64,000 nucleotides of DNA from Vicia villosa (lineage: Eukaryota > Streptophyta > Magnoliopsida > Fabales > Fabaceae): NCBI RefSeq assembly GCF_029867415.1, contig NC_081185.1, positions 43,780,766 to 43,844,765 on the forward strand. The letters are read 5' to 3'. Every line of letters begins with the position of its first letter. The stretch's first letter is position 1. The notes below the pieces were generated by a model. The model saw nothing but the letters and a program-made list of their open reading frames with translations, did not search any database and was not told the DNA's origin. The translations under genes were made by a program, and so were the position numbers. This document shows positions 12,435 to 22,298 of the stretch, one piece after another.

Positions 12435-13166
12435 CTAGTTGATCCGTTGGTCTAAGCCTTCTAGGGGCAACAGGGGCAAGCTCTCTGCCTCGAACATGTC
12501 CATGGATCCAGAATTGCGCATCCTCCTTACTATTCCCTTTTTGAGGAATATGTAAGACAAGAGCCTTCCATATGGAAGACACGTTACGGCCCCTTGACGA
12601 GCAGCAGCCATAGAAACGGCATCGACAAGCCCTTTGAAAATCATTAAGGGGAAGTTGATTTTCTTCCCACGAAGGGCACAGAGGATAAATTCCAAGTCCT
12701 CCACCATGATGCTGTTTTGATCATGGTTTCGTGGATGAAAGTTACCCACGAGGAGTTGGTGCCAAACCCTAATGACCTTGGCGCTGAAAGGGTCGTTGTC
12801 CATAAGATTCCTCAACAGAAGATGAGTCATCATGTTGAAGCTGTTGTCATCAAAGGTCTCACCAGAGTTGTTACATCTCATCAAGTTAGAGATGGTGGAA
12901 GGAGTGATTCTGATGTGGGCATGTCGAACCTCATAAACTATAGTAGTTCTACCTTCCAGATCTATGCATAGAGACGCAAACATCCCGAAATCTGCTAGCA
13001 TGTTGGGATAAACAGGTCCCTCTAGGATTTCATAATAGAAATCAAGCTCTTGGTTAGCAAAAAGAGCACTGATGCTTATGAAGTTTTCCTCAAGTTCTTC
13101 TTCAGAGATTTTGAACTCCTTTTTTATGCAAGCCCTAATGTTATTGTAAGTGAGGGGTTGCGCCAT
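12435..13166 (-). CDS. Antisense ORF of the Tat element, 'putative plant transposon protein'-like domain
   Basis: 243 codons with start MAQPLTYNN at 13166. An upstream in-frame TTG/ATG extension lies in leader sequence, and a TATA box lies 127 bases further up. The protein carries GPVYPNMLADFG, a central segment that fits a fold-like HLLLRNLMDN pattern, and CLPYGRLLSYIFLKKGIV. These align in order with blocks of the Sirevirus envelope-like ORF at 1350-2300. It is intact, without stops, unlike the pol beside it. It is convergent with pol (241 bases between the ends). Function is unknown; being antisense it cannot be translated from genomic RNA and needs its own promoter. Confidence 0.7.
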   Translation of the reverse strand: MAQPLTYNNIRACIKKEFKISEEELEENFISISALFANQELDFYYEILEGPVYPNMLADFGMFASLCIDLEGRTTIVYEVRHAHIRITPSTISNLMRCNNSGETFDDNSFNMMTHLLLRNLMDNDPFSAKVIRVWHQLLVGNFHPRNHDQNSIMVEDLEFILCALRGKKINFPLMIFKGLVDAVSMAAARQGAVTCLPYGRLLSYIFLKKGIVRRMRNSGSMDMFEAESLPLLPLEGLDQRIN

Positions 13167-13292
13167 GAGGAGAAGAAAAAAGGTTGAAAAGGTTTTTTTT
13201 AAAAACTCTGTGTTTTGAGAAAACGGAAGAAGAGAAACAAAGTCTTGAGCAAAAGTTTGAAGCAAGTGTGAAGGAAGAAGTGTAATGTTAAT

Positions 13293-13302
13293 CCTTTATA
13301 TA
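13293..13302 (-). promoter_or_regulatory. TATA box for the antisense ORF at 12435-13166
   Basis: On the - strand this reads TATATAAAGG, a near-consensus plant TATA box, 127 bases upstream of the ATG at 13166 and followed by an AC-rich leader. Confidence 0.6.
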
Positions 13303-13762
13303 GACCTGGGGCAATAAAGGAACGATTCAATTTTAATGATTGATTAGACTGCGTTTGGTATTCGAAAGAGAAGTTATGGCTTTCGCCGTTTCCCGCCTTG
13401 GGAAGTTGAGATGTAATCATGAAAAACTGGTGCACGCACGTCTTAAAGAGACGTTTTGAAGAAAGTGACGTCATCACTTAATGATGGTTACGGCTAAGGG
13501 AGTAGAAACGTCAAGTCTAGACTAAAAGGAGTGCGAAGGATAGTCAGGTCACGTGCTTGCATTTATTAAGATTATTGTGACAATAAAATATATTTTGGCA
13601 AGATTTGAAGAATTGCTAGAATGTTACTCATGATCATTGAAAAATAGAGTAGAGTGTGTAAATTGGCAAACAAAAGTTGCGCATATATATGTTCCTGGTG
13701 GAATTCGATTACAAGACAAAATCAATGCGCATTACAAAAAGGGATTACAAGATTCGAAGCAA

Positions 13763-14877
13763 CTAATTAAAATCCCTAGGAATATTATCTTTTATCTTCG
13801 AATACTGAGTTTCCCACGAAGACATCCGAAGATCAAGCAATGCTCGTTGTCTCTTTAATTCTTCAATTTCTAGCACTAGTTTTTGTGCAGCCTCAAAGTA
13901 TTGGATCCCTGACTGCGCCACTTCAGTTAATTCTTGCTGATTGGTCTGCTGAATTGTTGCTTGATGAGACTCAGCCTCCTTTATCTTCTCTTCGAGCATT
14001 TTAATTTCCTGTTTCCAGGATTTGATATTCTTCTCGCATTCGTCATATGCTTCCTGATTCTTCAAACGTTTAAGCTTAAGGGCGTCACCCTTCTTGGTTG
14101 CATCAGTAGCAGCTTTCCATGAAGAATTATGAGAAGCCATCTTCGCAGTAAGTTGTTCGTCAACATTTTGCTTTCGAAGAATGTCATACTGAAGTTGTTC
14201 GATTAGAGAACTCAGCAGTACAATCACCTCTGAGACTTCTTTTGAGACCAGAAATAGATCTACCTTCTTCAAAAGTTGGTTCAAGCTATGACATTTGGTA
14301 GGATTCTTGTTAAGAGCTTCGACAAGGTTGGTTTCGAAGAACTTTTCCTTTATTTGATGAAGAAGATCAGAAGTGTCCTCTTTATCACCAGATTTTGTCT
14401 GGACAGCTGGAGAAGTTTCGAGCTCAGAGGGCGAAATGTTATCAATATTCATCATGGCCTTGAGGAAGCTGAGAGGATCAGTCTGTTTGAGTTGCTCCAA
14501 CTCTGAAGGGGTAGGCTTTGCTGGGGCAGGCGTCGAAGTAGTTTCAGGAGAAACTATGGTCCCAAAGGATGAAGTTTCGTGAGGGCCAGCTGTGGCTAGT
14601 TTGGAAGTTTCCTCCATAGCATCTTGTTCAGATACAGTATCCTCACTGCCAGTTGGGTGTTCAGCTGCATTGTTACTACCTGAACATTGGCGATCTGCTC
14701 CCATATTTTCGCTTTTGTGGGTAGGAGGAGAATCATCAGTTGAATGGCTTTCTTCAACTGGCATAGTAGGAATAATGGCCGCTAGAGGCTGAGCGTCTTC
14801 GACAACTGGCGAAAGCACATGAGATTTGTCTACATTGAGTAATTGGAACACATTATGATGAGAAGATTGCAAGAAAT
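13763..14877 (-). CDS. Exon 5 of the antisense gene: acidic segment and long coiled coil
   Basis: About 370 uninterrupted codons. The first ~200 are rich in Ser, Thr, Pro and Glu and look disordered. From around residue 240 there are regular heptads (KKGDALKLKRLKNQEAYDE, then KSWKQEIKMLEEKIKEAE) up to the end at NIPRDFN. This is a classical long coiled coil, suggesting oligomerisation of a PMD-linked protein. The frame agrees with exon 4 only if the 31-base gap is removed. Confidence 0.65.
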
Positions 14878-14908
14878 CTGTTTGTCATAAGAAAGAACAT
14901 GCACTTAC

Positions 14909-15513
14909 CTTGGAGATTATCAAGGTCGATGGTAAGGTTGAAGGCTTTGAGATCAGAAGTGGCTGTGCCAGCATCATCCTACAACCATAAGGTAAAATGT
15001 TAACTTAATTGTTTAAGTTAAAATTTATAGAGATGATTATGTCGTGAAATCCAAATACCTTGGTTGGAATGTTATCTGGGCTCGAGTTGTGACTCTCTAC
15101 AACAAGAACGTTACTACCACCTTTTAAAGGTGATTCTTCGGAAGATACCTTATCAGCCGGTGAAGTAATCTTCGAAGAACCAGACCCCTTTTCTTTGCCT
15201 GAAGGAGTGACAGTCTTCAGTCTTTTCTTATGTCCTTGCCTGGTGCGAGGAGGAGATTTGTCTTCATCGTCTGAAACAACTGTTTGAGAATCTTTTCGCT
15301 TCGAATGTACCGGAGGTTTCGAAGTCTGAAGAATATGAATTGAGCAAAGTGAGTACTATCCACAGAAATATACCAATTGGAATATAAAATGCGTATATAC
15401 CGTGGGTTTCTTGCCGGTCGTGGTAGAATCACTCCTACTTGTCTTGTTGCTCTTCGAAACTCCATAATCCTTTTGTACAACGGCTTCTTTGATCTTTCTC
15501 TTTCGAGCAACGG
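14909..15513 (-). pseudogene. Exons 2-4 of the antisense gene: basic, Ser/Lys-rich linker
   Basis: Exon 2 (15513-15401, 113 bases) encodes AVARKRKIKEAVVQK..., a cluster like a nuclear localisation signal. Exon 3 (15325-15059, 267 bases, 89 open codons) is Lys/Ser/Pro-rich with HSKRKDSQ and RQGHKKRLK. Exon 4 (14978-14909, 70 bases) encodes DDAGTATSDLKAF. Introns 15400-15326 and 15058-14979 have T-rich 3' ends and GT/AG borders. Codon phases carry over at each junction (1, 0, 0, 1). This supports real splicing history rather than chance frames. Confidence 0.6.
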
Positions 15514-15586
15514 CTGTAGTTGAAAATGGAATCAGTATTTCAGCCAAAAGAAAGAAAAGTTAGTCGAAAGTTGTCTAAACCCAAAC

Positions 15587-17676
15587 CTTAAGGTATTGGA
15601 GTCAAGACACGAACATGTTCAAGATCTATATGAAGATGTCCTTTGAAAGTATCCAGGGTATGCTTAGTCGGGACCACTCGTTAAGCGCGTTTTTTAGTGC
15701 TTTCCTGAAGAATTTTAAAAGCGTTCCCACACACGAACCAGTCTGGGAAAGGAGGGCTTAAAGCCACACCAAAATCAGCACTTGGCAGTGGAGGGAATTT
15801 TGGAGGATTAAGTTTGAAAGCCACTTCATAACGCAGTTCTGTTCGAACAGACGAGGGCAGTTTCAACATATCCAGTTTAGCAGAAAACTTTCCGCGTAAA
15901 ATAACTGCAGCTTCGCGAACGGTCTGACTAAGATCATCAGGCCTGTAGATAGTCTCAAAGAATTTTTGAAAGGCTTGTATTTCTTTAATATGGGTTGAAG
16001 TACCTTTGCGAAAGTTTTCCTGCACATCAGCAAAAGCTTCAGTTAGTTCTCGAGTAAGGCTCTCAGCATCAAAGATTTGCATGGTGTAGTAATCTGTCCA
16101 CCATTGTTGGAAATCTGGAGTAGAATAAAAGGCAGGTTCGAAAGGAATAGGAGAGAGATTGGTAACACCAGTGTATCTGGCGATTTTTCATTCACACTCA
16201 TCTTCAGCTAGATACAAAGTATGTAAACACATATGGTTCCTTTTCTCATACAGGCATTTGGGTTTTATTTGAACCAATCCAAATTGTCTCGATACCAGAT
16301 TTGGTTGGTAGCAGAGAAGAACACATTGGCCTTTGGAGGGTCGAAGACGGTGATAGAATAGCCTTGGGGTAAGAAAAGCTTCCCAAATAATCACGGATTC
16401 AGTCTGTTGATCTGGGGACATCGCTGGAAACCTTCGAGTGAACCATTCAGGACCCGTTGTCCTTTGTACGAATGGAGCCATTGAAGGGCTAAATTGATAA
16501 CACTGAGCAAAACATCATGACATATGCTAAAAAGTGTTCACGAAGCTTCCCAGTTTCTTCTTTAGGAGTTAGTAAAGCCAACCTGGTTCCTTCTACAGAT
16601 CGATTTTTGATGTTTGGATCTTCTTCGTTGACAGTACCTCGAAATGGGAGGTGAGCTTCGAAAGTAGCATCAAGCCACAGTTGCAAAAACCAGAAAGGAC
16701 CAGCAAAGAGCAGAGATCCTGATTCATAATTCTTAACAAGGTCTGTTGCTTCACCTAGGTTCTCATAGAGAAACCCTAGAATTAACTGGCTTAGGTTTAG
16801 TTGTGTTCCAGCATGTAGTTGATTGGCCATACAAAGATACCTCTTTGCTACCTGTATGGACCTAGAACAGAAAATGCACCTCGAGAGCCATAAGGCTAAG
16901 AAAGCAATATGCTCTTCGTCTGAGATTACCTCATTGTTTTCATCATGATATTGTTGAATGAACGCAGTATAAGTAACTGTTGCTTCGCTAAAGTTAATGG
17001 TATCGGTATCCATGACATTGGGGTCAAAGGTCTCTCCGGTTGGTCGAAGCCCCGTGATAGCAGCTATGTCGAAAAGAGTGGGGGTGACCATTCCACACAG
17101 AAGATGGAAAGTGTTATGGGAAGCGTCCCAGAAATGAACTGATGCTACTAACATGGTTTGGTTGTATTCTAAACCTGTTTTGGATAATTGGATTAAGTCA
17201 TAAATTCCCAGTTGTTTCCAGAAAGAGGCTTTTTGGTTTTCTACTCTTGTTAGCCAGGCATAGTACAGTTCAGGGTCTTTTGCTAAGGGAATTGACCTAA
17301 AAACTTTCACAAAATTGGTTACATAGTTTAACCTAATTTTCTCTAGGACTAAAGGGGTTACAGTCGAAGTGTCTTCTGCACCATCAGGATCTGCTAAGAT
17401 AGGACGACCATCTTCATCTATTTTGTTCTTACTAACTAAAGGCCTAGTTTTATAATAAGCAGGAAAGAATTTATTCAGAGAGGAGTTAGTTTCTCCTGGT
17501 AAAGGACCCATGAAGGCATGAGTTTTTCTAGAAAGTTCAAAGGGAATGATTACCTGAGAAGCATAAATGGCGCGCACTTCTGCAGTATTTGGGTTTGGTA
17601 TGTATTCTTGATCCCCCATCTGTGTAGATTTCTGAAGTTTCAAAGCGGGTTGAAGAATGTTTGAGGAAGACGCCAT
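15587..17676 (-). pseudogene. Exon 1 of the antisense gene: plant mobile domain and following region
   Basis: Begins MASSSNILQPALK. The first 395 codons contain the PMD signature: FWDASHNTFHLLCG followed by MVTPTLFDIAAITGLRPTG (residues ~183-216), then LALWLSRCIFC and a predicted helical LSQLILGFLYENLG. In MULE-derived and cellular PMD proteins (MAIN and MAIL type) this domain is linked to silencing of transposons and to gene expression. After a one-base frameshift near 16490 the sequence continues as APFVQRTTGPEWFTR to a TGA at 16188, then DFQQWW..DYY and a helical segment to a TAA at 15681. It runs on to the donor at 15586. The stops mark it as damaged in this copy. Confidence 0.75.
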
Positions 17677-18090
17677 GAGTAAGTTTGATTTGGGAAATGG
17701 GTTTGAATGGAACCAGAGACGTTCTTTTCTGTGGAAAGAATGAGGAAATAGAGGTGAAAGTTATATGAGAGTATGAGTTCAGGTATTTAAAGGTTTAACG
17801 GAAACCCTTTCAAATCTTTTGGGTAAAAGCCAAGAGACACGCGGCAGGCGTTGATTTAATCCAACGGCGGTCGAATAGTTATTAGCTTTACTCCTAGTAT
17901 ATAGGAGTAATGATCATGAAGTAAGACCAGAACGTGGGAATGTAAGTTATGAGTAGACATCTTTGAAAAAGACAAGACGTTTTGGAAACAGAGTCATAAA
18001 TGATTATGACGTCAATCAATAGTCTCGGAACTATAAAACGAAATCTTATTATAACAAAAAACGCCTATTTCTCTTGTTTTTCGAAACAGG

Positions 18091-18108
18091 CATTTATTGG
18101 GGGCAATT
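18091..18108 (+). other. Polypurine-tract region of the Tat element
   Basis: attgggggcaatt immediately precedes the 3' LTR start. The G run five bases upstream of TGTTAG is in the place of the plus-strand primer. The 17677-18090 stretch before it holds the putative promoter of the antisense gene and no ORF. Confidence 0.7.
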
Positions 18109-19060
18109 TGTTAGCTGAAGATTTCGTTTGAGAAGAATGTCCTTCGAAGATTTGGAATTCAAAGGAAGATGGTTACTAATGATCATCTTTGAAGATAAAA
18201 ATGGCTACTGATGGCCATGCTTCGAGAATGATGTTTAAGTTGGAACAAAGATAGTTAGCACTGAAGTTAAATTCGAAAAGAATAGTCTTTGGGACTTAGA
18301 CGTTTTTGCGAAATATGCGAAGTACTGAAGCTTAGCGTGGTTTCGTGGCATTCTCGACTCTGATTATGTTGCCACGCGTCGAAGGGTGATTCAGGCGGGA
18401 TGATTTGAATTTTGAAATGGTTTATGTAACCGCACGAAGACAGATGGCGTCCCTGGATTTTCTGCGGGCAACGTGGCATTAGATTAGTGTAGGGCCGTTA
18501 GGGTCGAAACTAGTATAAATAAAGGTCTTAGTATTAGGATTCTGTGTGTTCATTTTGTACAAATCACTCACATATTACTCAAGTATCAAGTGTTAAGAGA
18601 AAGAGTTCGCTGAGAAATGTACGTATGACACCAACACCATTTTAAATACATGTGTATTTTCCTTTATTCAAGTATCTTTCGATATTACTGCGTTTCATTT
18701 ATTTTCTGTCATTTACATTCCTGCACTCTTTATTTTCATGTCATTTATCTTCGAAGCATTTAACTTTTCTGCACTTTAAGATTCTTGCACCTTTACAGTT
18801 TTGTCTTATATTTTGTCTTTAACTCACTTTTCACTGGTGTTATATTTACGTGTATAACAAGGTGATTGCTAATCTTTATTTCTTTGTTCAAGTATTTCTT
18901 ATTTCGAGACACATCAATCATAGACATAATTCGAACTATCATGAATAACAACCTTTTTGACTATGTCCTAGGATCAATCTAGTCGATCCTGCGAGTAACC
19001 AAATCATATTTATTATAGTTTGGAAGACTAGCGGTTGTTTACCGGAAATCACCGTAAACA
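18109..19060 (+). repeat. 3' LTR of the Tat element
   Basis: 952 bases, same length and ends as the 5' LTR with two substitutions. It is followed by the gtcct target duplication and by the resumed Sirevirus frame. Confidence 0.97.
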
Positions 19061-19065
19061 GTCCT

Positions 19066-19665
19066 GCTGGACTCTTCTTGGAGTATGATGATGGAAAGTA
19101 CTATCATCCAATCACCAACTGGAAGCCTCTAGAAGAGAAGCAGTTTGTTGATGAGTTAGAAGAAGAAAATCCTCTGGAAATTGTTGTGTGGAAGCCACAT
19201 CCATACAAAGTTCTGACTGGAGATTTTCAGATGTTGTTTAACTGGTTCATGGAGAATCCTCTGGAAAAGGCTCCTGAATTGGTTTACCCAGAAGTTGAGT
19301 ACCCTCCAGAACCTGAAATTCCTGTTTTCAAAGGGCTACCTTCTGAAGAAACTTCTGCTGAAGAATTTCATGTTGAGAAAAATATGGAAGATGTTCAAAT
19401 GGTTGAAGCTGATGCTGCTCATCCTGTTCTGAAAAACAGTTTTGATGCTTCTTCTGCTGGTCCTTCTGCCTCTATTATGCTGAACACTCTGAAGGAACTC
19501 CAACAGAATCAAGCTACCTTGGCAAGTCGTCTGGACAAGCAAGATGACACCAATGCTGAGTTCATAACTTGGATGAAGAACCAAGAAGAAACCTCCAAGA
19601 AGCAAGCTGAAGACACTTCTGAGATTAAGAACCTTCTAGCCGCCTTAGCCTCCAAGTTTAGCTAG
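19066..19665 (+). pseudogene. Sirevirus 'envelope-like' ORF, 3' part (after the Tat insertion)
   Basis: Open frame to the TAG at 19663-19665, rich in Glu and Pro, with a C-terminal heptad-like helical segment (NTLKELQQNQATLASRLDKQ) and a Lys/Gln-rich tail. Subtracting the inserted element and one copy of its 5-base target duplication puts it in the same frame as the segment ending at 3417. The two pieces were therefore one ORF of roughly 890 codons before the insertion. A C-terminal coiled coil would fit self-association of the product. It starts directly after the target duplication and has no start codon of its own. Confidence 0.75.
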
Positions 19666-20476
19666 TCGTAGTCTGTCGTGTGTCTTAGTTAGTTTTTCTT
19701 TGTTTCTGCATCTGTTTGCTTGCATATGCTTTTGTATCATCTTCTTCTGATTATTATCAATGAAATATCTTTTTCTTTGTTCACTCCGTGTGTCTTTCAT
19801 CTGAATCTTTTATGCTTTTTGATGTTATGACAAAAAGGGGGAGAAATGTGATAATTGAATTGATTTATAATATCAGTTACTGGGCTTAAGTCTCAACATT
19901 CCTAACAATTATATTGCAGGTTTTCTGTCTTTGATAGTTTTTGCAGGAATGTGATATTCTGGACAAGCTCAATATGAGAAGCAAATACATGGGAAAAGCA
20001 ATTCTAAAGCTCTTAAAGATTTGAAGCAAGCTTAATGCTCTGAAGCTTCAAGATCAGAAGCAAGAATTGCTGTGATCAAACCTAGAAGCTCTAATACAAG
20101 AAGTCTCAAGATCTGATAGCTCAGATACATAGAAGACTGAAGATATAAAGCTCTGATACAAGTGATCTCAAAGAGAAATTCAAAGCTCTGAAGCTGTCCA
20201 ATGGAAGCTCTGAAGAGAAGCTCTGAATGTTCTGAAGTTCTAGTTCAACGTGAAAGTCTCAACTGAAATGGAAAAATACTCAGGGAAGTCTTTTATTTAT
20301 AAATTCTTCTAGTATTAATTTCAGGGGGAGATTGTTAATCTCAGGGGTAGACATATTCACACACTCTGATTATATGCTTATGCTATATTTGTGTAATTGT
20401 CTTTTTTCATCTGATATTCTGGATACAAATTTATATCAATTATATATGTTTTTGTCATCATCAAAAAGGGGGAGAT
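19666..20476 (+). other. Sirevirus 3' non-coding region with three polypurine-tract-like motifs
   Basis: No coding frame is seen. The motif ggggagat or ggggagaa preceded by A or G runs occurs near 19832, 20322 and 20463. The last copy touches the 3' LTR and is the likely plus-strand primer. Multiple polypurine tracts are a reported Sirevirus trait. Between them are many imperfect copies of agctctgaag (about 20000-20260). Confidence 0.7.
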
Positions 20477-21551
20477 TGTTAGAACAAGAAATGTTCTGAT
20501 CAATATTCTTAGTTTTGATGATAAAATTAAGTATGAATTTTGTATAAGACAATGTGGTACTCTAATCCTTTACGTTTTCCATTTCAGGAAAAGTATAAAA
20601 GAGTATGCACAAATTAGCGTTCAGAAGCACTGACTCAGAAAGTTCTGGATGCCTTCATCAGAACATGGTCTGGCAAGACATCAGAAGATGGTCCTGCAAA
20701 ATCAGAACATGAACTAAAAAGCATCAAAAGATGGCAGTCAGAAGAACAAGCTCTGAAGCTCTGATGGTATCACGCTCAAAGCTCTTCAAAGTCAGAAGAC
20801 AGAAGATGCTCTGCACCAGAGCTGGAGACTCTGAAATTCAAATGTCTACTCAACACATTCTGAGTCCAGAAGAAAGTACAAGATGAAAGGCTGTAACGTC
20901 AAATCTCTGACTGACAAAAGGAACGTTAGAAGCTACAAAAGGCAAAGTCAGTAAAAGCAACAAAAGCATGGCTCGAGGTAGTTGACAAAAGTGTGAAACA
21001 TTAAATACAACGTTGTACTATTCACGCAAAGCATTAAATGCTCCCAACGGTCATTTCCTCTCAAGCGCCTACATATAGAAGTTCTGATCAGAAGCAAAAT
21101 AGAACACTTGCACAAACTTATAGAAACGCTGTCAAAATCAAAAGCAAAAGAACTTCATCTTCAACCTCACACATTTTGTATTATCATAGTGAGTGTAAAG
21201 TATTAGAACTTAAGGGAAATATCACAGTTGTGATTACAGCTTTATTAGAAGCAAATCAAACTCTTGTAAACATTTATTTTACATTGATTGTAAAAGATTT
21301 CCTAGAGTGATCAAGTTGTGATCTGTAGACTCTAGAAGACTTAGAGGGTATCTAATTGGAAAACCATTGTAATCAGTTGGATTAGTGGATTAAATCCTCA
21401 ATTGAGGTAAATAACCTTGTTAGGGATGGACTGGAGTAGTTTGGCTAACAACGAACCAGGATAAAAATAATTGTGTTCATGGTTTTTATCTTCCAAATTT
21501 TTGAGTTACACTTATTCAATCCCCCCTTTCTAAGTGTTTTTCACTCCTTCA
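20477..21551 (+). repeat. 3' LTR of the Sirevirus
   Basis: Begins TGTTAGAACA right after aaaaagggggaga and ends with ...CACTCCTTCA, giving TG...CA ends and a length of 1075 bases. The 3' quarter has the SIRE-type string ttcaatccccccttt. The partner LTR lies left of the window, so age and target duplication cannot be checked here. The base after the end belongs to a MULE transposase frame on the other strand. Confidence 0.8.
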
Positions 21552-22298
21552 TATTGTTGGTGATATGGCAATGTTGTATATCAGCAACACACTCCTCCTT
21601 GTCTTCTGTCTTCAAACTCCATTCCCATATATAAATCATCAGCACTATAGTTTGTTTTGTATGAACCAAATATTGATTCAGGTTGTGACTCCTCTAAATA
21701 GATATTTTGCATGTGCGCCAACAGGGCGTACATGCTAATCGCTTGTGCATTTGTGATGCGACAGTACAACAATATCTGCGTCATTTTCATCATCACTGAG
21801 ACCAAATAGATCTTCATATCACACTTCATGTATTTCATCATCGCTGTACTCGTCCACCTCTTCGTTGGGTATAAACGGTTCATTGATTTGTGTTGGCTCT
21901 TCATCAGTGGGTTGACTCAAACCGTATTGATGAGAATGTGACTCTTGTGTTTGATTAATGTCGGCACCAACAATGCAAACATATAACTCGAGCGAGTCAA
22001 GAGGAGCAAACGAATTGTGACATTCGAACATCACTTTGACTCCATCGTCGTCCTCAATTTGTTTCATGATGTAAAAAATGTTATCGTTATCTCCATTAAA
22101 TAACGGATGTCGATAAATAATTTCACTTACGGGAAGTTGCAATTTTGATTCAATGCGTTCCTTCAAATGCAAAAAATCGGACCTGCAATGCACTTTGAAA
22201 CGTTTTGTTTCGGTATTGCTAAATGAGAAACCGTTGGTTAGATCATTAATGATAATACCATTGTAATGCATTGAAAGAATTATGTTTCTCTGAGCCAT
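21552..22298 (-). pseudogene. MULE transposase N-terminal part, disrupted by the Sirevirus
   Basis: Begins MAQRNIILSMHYNG at 22298 with an N-terminal region (KVHCRSDFLHLKERIESKL, then a segment like SEIIYRHPLFN) seen in legume MULE transposases, followed by an acidic stretch. One in-frame TGA (about 21819) is followed by further matching sequence, and a frame change precedes AHMQNIYLEESQPE. The end reads like the start of the MuDR DNA-binding region (EFED and then KEECVA in the neighbouring frame). It stops exactly at the Sirevirus border at 21552. The catalytic core would lie beyond that insertion, outside this window. Confidence 0.7.

Larger units (their letters stand above)
13763..17676 (-). 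pseudogene. Antisense intron-containing PMD plus coiled-coil gene carried by the Tat element
   Basis: Reading the - strand from ATG 17676, I can thread exon 1 (17676-15587), exon 2 (15513-15401), exon 3 (15325-15059), exon 4 (14978-14909) and exon 5 (14877-13763). All junctions are GT...AG and the phases match. The first three introns are 73-80 bases, normal for plants. The last gap is only 31 bases, too short for a plant intron, so it may be internally deleted or mis-assigned. The predicted order is plant mobile domain, a C-terminal extension, a basic Ser/Lys-rich middle and a long coiled coil. Damage: one frameshift near 16482-16510 and in-frame stops at 16188, 15681 and the exon 1 end. A TATA-like ttTAAATA lies at 17783-17790. 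Introns pointing against the genomic RNA are not spliced from it, which explains their survival. Confidence 0.7.
3418..19060 (+). mobile_element. Complete Ty3/gypsy Tat-lineage LTR retrotransposon with antisense genes
   Basis: The element has 952-base LTRs (3418-4369 and 18109-19060), a 5-base target duplication gtcct (3413-3417 and 19061-19065), a primer site at 4373 and a polypurine tract just before 18109. Gag, protease, RT, two RNase H domains and a DD35E integrase are in sense. The second, archaeal-type RNase H marks the Tat lineage. Between pol and the 3' LTR are two or more genes on the opposite strand. The LTRs differ at two positions (4241/18932 and 4337/19028), so the copy is young, yet gag-pol has several stops. 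It lies inside the Sirevirus envelope-like frame. Confidence 0.95.
1..21551 (+). mobile_element. Ty1/copia Sirevirus (SIRE1-like), 3' part, interrupted by a Tat element
   Basis: The visible order is pol end (1-900), an envelope-like frame (1350-3417 and 19066-19665), a purine-rich 3' region with repeated polypurine tracts, and one LTR (20477-21551). A long extra ORF after pol and multiple polypurine tracts are known Sirevirus hallmarks. The 5' LTR, gag and most of pol lie left of the window. The right end abuts a MULE transposase frame in mid-codon context, so the element inserted into that gene. Bases 3418-19060 are a later insertion. Family assignment is by motif recognition, not by alignment. 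Confidence 0.85.
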
